Assembly (NCBI GenBank): GCA_902493125.1
Contig: CABUOF010000072.1
Span: forward strand, 1-8,911
DNA: 8,911 bases
Source: an uncultured Collinsella sp.
GTDB lineage: Bacteria > Actinomycetota > Coriobacteriia > Coriobacteriales > Coriobacteriaceae
Reading direction: 5' to 3'
Shown: piece by piece, positions 6,549 through 8,911 of the stretch
How positions within the stretch are numbered: position 1 is the stretch's first letter
Layout: every line of letters starts with the position of its first letter
Notes under the pieces: model-generated
Databases searched by the model: none
What the model saw: the letters and a program-made list of their open reading frames with translations, nothing else
Told to the model about the DNA's origin: nothing
Program-made: the position numbers and the translations under genes

Positions 6549-6719
6549 GTCCCAGAAGCTGTCTTCCTCATCCTCGGACTTGGGGCCGCGGTCGACGTAC
6601 ATCTTATGGGTGCGCTTCTCCATCACAAAGGCAAGAATCGCAAACAGCAGGATGCCGCCGGCGAAAAGGATGGCAAAACCGGTGCGGGTGCCAAACAAAA
6701 AGGAAAAAACTGCGTCCAT
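6546..6719 (-). CDS. Small single-pass membrane protein, 57 aa, function unknown
   Basis: On the minus strand, ATG at 6719-6717 reads to TAA at 6548-6546. The protein begins MDAVFSFLFGTRTG and has a hydrophobic helix at about residues 14-33 (FAILFAGGILLFAILAFVM). A basic patch EKRTHK then fits the cytoplasmic side of the membrane, and an acidic tail SEDEEDSFWD ends it. The SD-like AAGAAGG (plus-strand 6727-6733) lies 7 nt upstream of ATG. A designed-looking layout (SD, start, one TM, charged tail, downstream hairpin) supports a real gene despite its size. It is divergent from serS and convergent with proC. I do not recognise a family. A regulatory or scaffold role at the membrane is possible but unsupported. 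Confidence 0.8.
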   Translation of the reverse strand: MDAVFSFLFGTRTGFAILFAGGILLFAILAFVMEKRTHKMYVDRGPKSEDEEDSFWD

Positions 6720-6743
6720 TGGGTGCCTTCTTGCGTAGTTGAG

Positions 6744-6800
6744 TTGGGTCGTAAACGCTCATAAGTATATACTTGCCCATACATGTACAAGGTTGCAACC
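6744..6800. promoter_or_regulatory. Divergent promoter region (serS and small membrane protein) with three palindromes
   Basis: For serS, TTGGGT (6744-6749) and TATACT (6768-6773) are 18 nt apart. For the minus-strand gene, TTGTAC (complement of 6785-6790) and TATACT (complement of 6764-6769) are 15 nt apart, which is short. Both -10 elements are arms of one perfect palindrome, AAGTATATACTT (6763-6774). Two more perfect palindromes follow: TACATGTA (6780-6787) and GGTTGCAACC (6791-6800). The last falls just downstream of the expected serS transcription start. Confidence 0.5.
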
Positions 6801-6830
6801 TAAATGGAATGTATATCGCCGGAGGATCTA

Positions 6831-8114
6831 ATGCTTGATATCAAGTTTGTTCGCGAGAACCCCGATGCCATCGATGTCGCCATGGCTAACCGCCAGACGT
6901 CTTGGGATCGCGAGAAGTTCTTTGAGCTCGACGACGAGCGCCGTGCCGTCATCACCGAGGTCGAGGAGCTTCAGGCCACGCGTAATGCCGAGTCCAAGAA
7001 GATCGGCGCCCTGATGAAGGAGGGCAAGAAGGACGAGGCCGAGGCCGCCAAGGAGGCCGTGCGCGCCGTCAACGAGAAGATTGACGGTCTGGCCGAGCGC
7101 CGCACTGCTCTCGAGCAGGAGCAGTACGACTTCATGGCTCATCTGCCTAACATTCCTTGCGAGGCCACGCCGTACGGCAAGGACGAGGACGAGAACATCG
7201 AGCGTCGTCGTTGGGGCACCCCGCGCGAGTTCGACTTCGACTTTAAGCCGCACTGGGATCTGGGCACCGACCTCGACATTCTTGACTTTGAGCGCGGCAA
7301 CAAGCTCTCCGGCAGCCGCTTCACCGTTCTCGGTGGCGCCGGCGCCCGTCTTGAGCGCGCCCTCATCAACTTCTTCCTCGATACGCACACCAGCCGTGGT
7401 TTTAAGGAGTGGTGGCCGCCTATCGTCGTCAAGCGTCAGACCATGTTCGGCACGGGTCAGCTGCCTAAGTTCGAGGACGATGCCTATCACGTCTCGGGCG
7501 ACAACTTCCTGATCCCCACCGCCGAGGTCGTGCTTACCAACCTGCACGCCGGCGAGGTCCTCGATGCCGACACCCTGCCGCGCCGTTACACCGCCTTCAC
7601 CCCCTGCTTCCGCGAGGAGGCCGGTTCCGCCGGTCGCGACACCCGCGGCATCATCCGTCAGCACGAGTTCGACAAGGTCGAGATGGTCAAGTTCGCTAAG
7701 CCGGAGGAGTCCGACGAGGAGCTCGAGAGCATGACCGCCGAGGCCGAGTACCTGCTGCAGCAGCTGGGCCTTCCGTATCGCGTGATTAGCCTGTGCACCG
7801 GCGACTTGGGCTTCTCTGCCCGTCAGACCTACGACGTCGAGGTTTGGCTGCCGAGCTACAACGCCTACAAGGAGATCAGCTCCTGCTCCAACTGCGGTGA
7901 CTTCCAGGCTCGCCGCGCCAACATCAAGTATCGCGACCCCGAGAACTTCAAGGGTTCGCGCTACCTGCACACCCTCAATGGTTCCGGCCTGCCGGCCGGC
8001 CGCACCATGGCCGCCATTCTGGAGAACTACCAGAACGCCGACGGCACCATCACGATTCCCGAGGTTCTGCGTCCCTACATGGGCGGCCTTGAAAAGATCG
8101 AGCCGGTTGCGTAG
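6831..8114 (+). CDS. serS: Seryl-tRNA synthetase
   Basis: This class II synthetase charges tRNA-Ser (and would charge tRNA-Sec where present). The N-terminus MLDIKFVRENPD starts the long antiparallel coiled coil, to about residue 105, that grips the tRNA variable arm. The catalytic core shows IPTAEVVLTNLHAGE, motif 2 FREEAGSAGRDTRGIIRQHEF (from F260) read as FREEAGSAGRDTRG and then IIRQHEFDKVE, SSCSNCGDFQARR, and motif 3 GSGLPAGRT (384-392). It has 427 aa, the standard length. An in-frame ATG at 6804 exists, but GGAGGA at 6821-6826 and the family N-terminus choose ATG 6831. There is no room for a T-box leader. A strong terminator follows. Confidence 0.97.
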   Translation: MLDIKFVRENPDAIDVAMANRQTSWDREKFFELDDERRAVITEVEELQATRNAESKKIGALMKEGKKDEAEAAKEAVRAVNEKIDGLAERRTALEQEQYDFMAHLPNIPCEATPYGKDEDENIERRRWGTPREFDFDFKPHWDLGTDLDILDFERGNKLSGSRFTVLGGAGARLERALINFFLDTHTSRGFKEWWPPIVVKRQTMFGTGQLPKFEDDAYHVSGDNFLIPTAEVVLTNLHAGEVLDADTLPRRYTAFTPCFREEAGSAGRDTRGIIRQHEFDKVEMVKFAKPEESDEELESMTAEAEYLLQQLGLPYRVISLCTGDLGFSARQTYDVEVWLPSYNAYKEISSCSNCGDFQARRANIKYRDPENFKGSRYLHTLNGSGLPAGRTMAAILENYQNADGTITIPEVLRPYMGGLEKIEPVA

Positions 8115-8137
8115 GTTGGCTGCATAAGCGATTTGCG

Positions 8138-8166
8138 AGGGCGCTCCTTTTAGGGGCGCCCTTTTT
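8138..8166 (+). terminator. Intrinsic terminator after serS
   Basis: AGGGCGCTCC (8138-8147) pairs with GGGGCGCCCT (8153-8162) with one U-G pair and a TTTTA loop, followed by a T-run to 8166. It starts 24 nt after the serS stop. Confidence 0.9.
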
Positions 8167-8213
8167 GTGTACGGCCATACCATGCCGTGAGGACAGCTCG
8201 ATAAAAAACACAC

Positions 8214-8252
8214 GAACAAACGTTCTGTATACATGCATCTACCTGCTATGCT
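8214..8252 (+). promoter_or_regulatory. Candidate LexA (SOS) box and promoter of the 125-aa gene
   Basis: GAACAAACGTTC (8214-8225) is a GAAC-N4-GTTC inverted repeat. With its flanks it fits the Gram-positive LexA/DinR consensus CGAACRNRYGTTYG at every position except the last. A -10-like TATGCT lies at 8247-8252, and the -35 expected 17-18 nt upstream (from 8223) would overlap the right half of the box. LexA binding there would block the promoter. A smaller palindrome, TGTATACA (8226-8233), abuts it. The -35 itself is weak. Confidence 0.6.
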
Positions 8253-8285
8253 TTTGCTAACTAAGAGCAAGAGAAAGGGGACGCG

Positions 8286-8663
8286 ATGGAGCTGTTTGAT
8301 GATCGGGTGGTTTTGTTTGAGAGCGACGAGGGCGGGGAGTACCTGCTTGTGACGTGTGAGCCGTCTGGCATGGGTGGCCTGGTGGTTCGACAGACGAGCG
8401 AGGGGCCGTTGACGCAATGGTGCTTTGAGGAGTCGCCGCATGTGGTCGAGACCTTTGTGGCGCACGAAGGGCTTGTGGCCCTGGAGCACTTCTATGGGGT
8501 CCGGACATCTAACCAGGTTGCTCGCATGTTGAGCATCTCGTTTGCCGATTATGATTGTGCCCAGCGGGTGAGATCGCTCCTGAGGGAACTTGATGCTAAG
8601 TTTGACGTGATCGAAAAGCCAATCGATCGTACGGGGAACGACGGTATATGCGGAGCAGCATGA
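8286..8663 (+). CDS. Hypothetical protein, 125 aa, possibly SOS-regulated
   Basis: The ATG is preceded by the purine-rich SD AAAGGGG (8274-8280) with 5-nt spacing, and the frame closes at TGA 8661-8663. I do not recognise a family. The protein is soluble in appearance, acidic at the N-terminus (MELFDDRVVLFESDEGGEYLLV), beta-rich in the first 60 residues and helical later (NQVARMLSI, CAQRVRSLLRELDAKF). There is no signal peptide, membrane helix or obvious catalytic motif. Codon use resembles the neighbours, with somewhat more AT-rich codons at the 3' end. It stands alone, with its own promoter carrying a LexA-like box and tRNA-Arg downstream. The SOS link is inferred from that box only. Confidence 0.8.
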   Translation: MELFDDRVVLFESDEGGEYLLVTCEPSGMGGLVVRQTSEGPLTQWCFEESPHVVETFVAHEGLVALEHFYGVRTSNQVARMLSISFADYDCAQRVRSLLRELDAKFDVIEKPIDRTGNDGICGAA

Positions 8664-8699
8664 CAAAACTGCGTTCCACAAAAAAGTTTGAGATTGTGC

Positions 8700-8730
8700 T
8701 TGACTCCAATAAGCTAAAGTGGTTTTATAT
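8700..8730 (+). promoter_or_regulatory. Promoter of tRNA-Arg
   Basis: TTGACT (8700-8705) is a near-consensus -35. The matching -10 is the AT-rich stretch TTTTATAT (8723-8730), for example TTTTAT at 17-nt spacing. The tRNA begins 10 nt later, at 8741. Confidence 0.65.
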
Positions 8731-8740
8731 GTCTTGCGCT

Positions 8741-8817
8741 GCGGCGTTACCTCAGCTGGATAGAGGGTCTGACTACGAATCAGAACGTCATAGGTTCGAA
8801 TCCTATACGCCGCACCA
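8741..8817 (+). tRNA. tRNA-Arg(ACG)
   Basis: This 77-nt tRNA has every arm closed: acceptor GCGGCGT/ACGCCGC, D-stem CCTC/GAGG, anticodon arm TCTGA-CTACGAA-TCAGA and T-arm ATAGG-TTCGAAT-CCTAT. Discriminator A and an encoded CCA end it (8815-8817). The anticodon ACG, whose A34 is expected to be deaminated to inosine, reads CGU, CGC and CGA arginine codons. It has its own promoter and terminator. Confidence 0.97.
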
Positions 8818-8828
8818 ATTGAACTTGA

Positions 8829-8855
8829 AGCCTCCGGCAACGGGGGCTTTTCTTT
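8829..8855 (+). terminator. Intrinsic terminator of tRNA-Arg
   Basis: AGCCTCCG (8829-8836), GCAA loop and CGGGGGCT (8841-8848) form an 8-bp stem with one U-G pair, followed by TTTCTTTT. The GCAA loop is the same as in the tRNA-Leu terminators. Nothing further is recognisable from 8856 to the window end. Confidence 0.88.
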
Positions 8856-8911
8856 TGGCTCTGTTAGACCAGGATTGACATTCCGCCCCGTCATCTTCTT
8901 GCGATTGCACA

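Noticed and set aside
6804..6830. Upstream ATG for serS
   Set aside because: It would add nine residues outside the family N-terminus. The SD at 6821-6826 serves ATG 6831.
6775..6830. T-box riboswitch upstream of serS
   Set aside because: The leader between the predicted transcription start and the SD is about 40 nt, too short for a T-box, and no specifier stem or antiterminator is visible.
8648..8878. 76-aa plus-strand frame covering tRNA-Arg
   Set aside because: It overlaps the whole tRNA and its promoter, and it lacks an SD.
6828..8894. 688-aa open frame on the minus strand
   Set aside because: It runs antisense through serS, the 125-aa gene and tRNA-Arg. The translation across the tRNA is a typical spurious antisense-tRNA peptide.
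8875..8911. Promoter with perfect TTGACA at 8875-8880
   Set aside because: No acceptable -10 lies 15-19 nt downstream before the window ends, so a chance hexamer cannot be excluded.

Overview
This window looks like a housekeeping segment of a high-GC, Gram-positive-type chromosome. Codon choice, short SD-led intergenic gaps, CCA-encoded tRNAs and a GAAC-N4-GTTC (LexA-type) box fit an actinobacterium of the Coriobacteriia, and Collinsella is my best guess. The taxonomic call is inference from gene content and style, not from a search.

Left part (1-3711), all on the + strand: the 3' end of rsmI (16S rRNA 2'-O-methyltransferase), metG (methionyl-tRNA synthetase) with its own terminator, then ksgA/rsmA (16S rRNA dimethyltransferase) overlapping tatD (metal-dependent nuclease) by 11 nt. 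Middle (3712-4075): a sigma70-type promoter, tRNA-Leu(CAG) and its terminator. A second, partial copy of the tRNA 3' end plus terminator follows 189 bp downstream, separated by a hairpin-rich REP-like segment that starts with an inverted copy of the T-arm. Next (4130-6389): a HIR-type SPFH/band-7 membrane protein gene interrupted by one in-frame TAG, closely followed by rlmH (23S rRNA methyltransferase) and then proC (proline biosynthesis).

Right part (6386-8911): a 163-bp intergenic element made of two mutually inverted palindromic units around a perfect 17-bp hairpin. It lies exactly between the stop codons of proC and a convergent, very short minus-strand gene (57 aa, one membrane helix). 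That small gene shares a palindrome-rich divergent promoter region with serS (seryl-tRNA synthetase). After the serS terminator comes an unrecognised 125-aa gene with a LexA/SOS-like box in its promoter region, then tRNA-Arg(ACG) with promoter and terminator.

The common theme is translation: two aminoacyl-tRNA synthetases, three rRNA methyltransferases and two tRNA genes. The non-routine content is the duplicated tRNA-Leu tail, the amber-interrupted SPFH gene, the inverted-repeat element, the small membrane protein and the SOS-boxed unknown gene. I found no CRISPR array, transposase, phage gene or obvious defence system.
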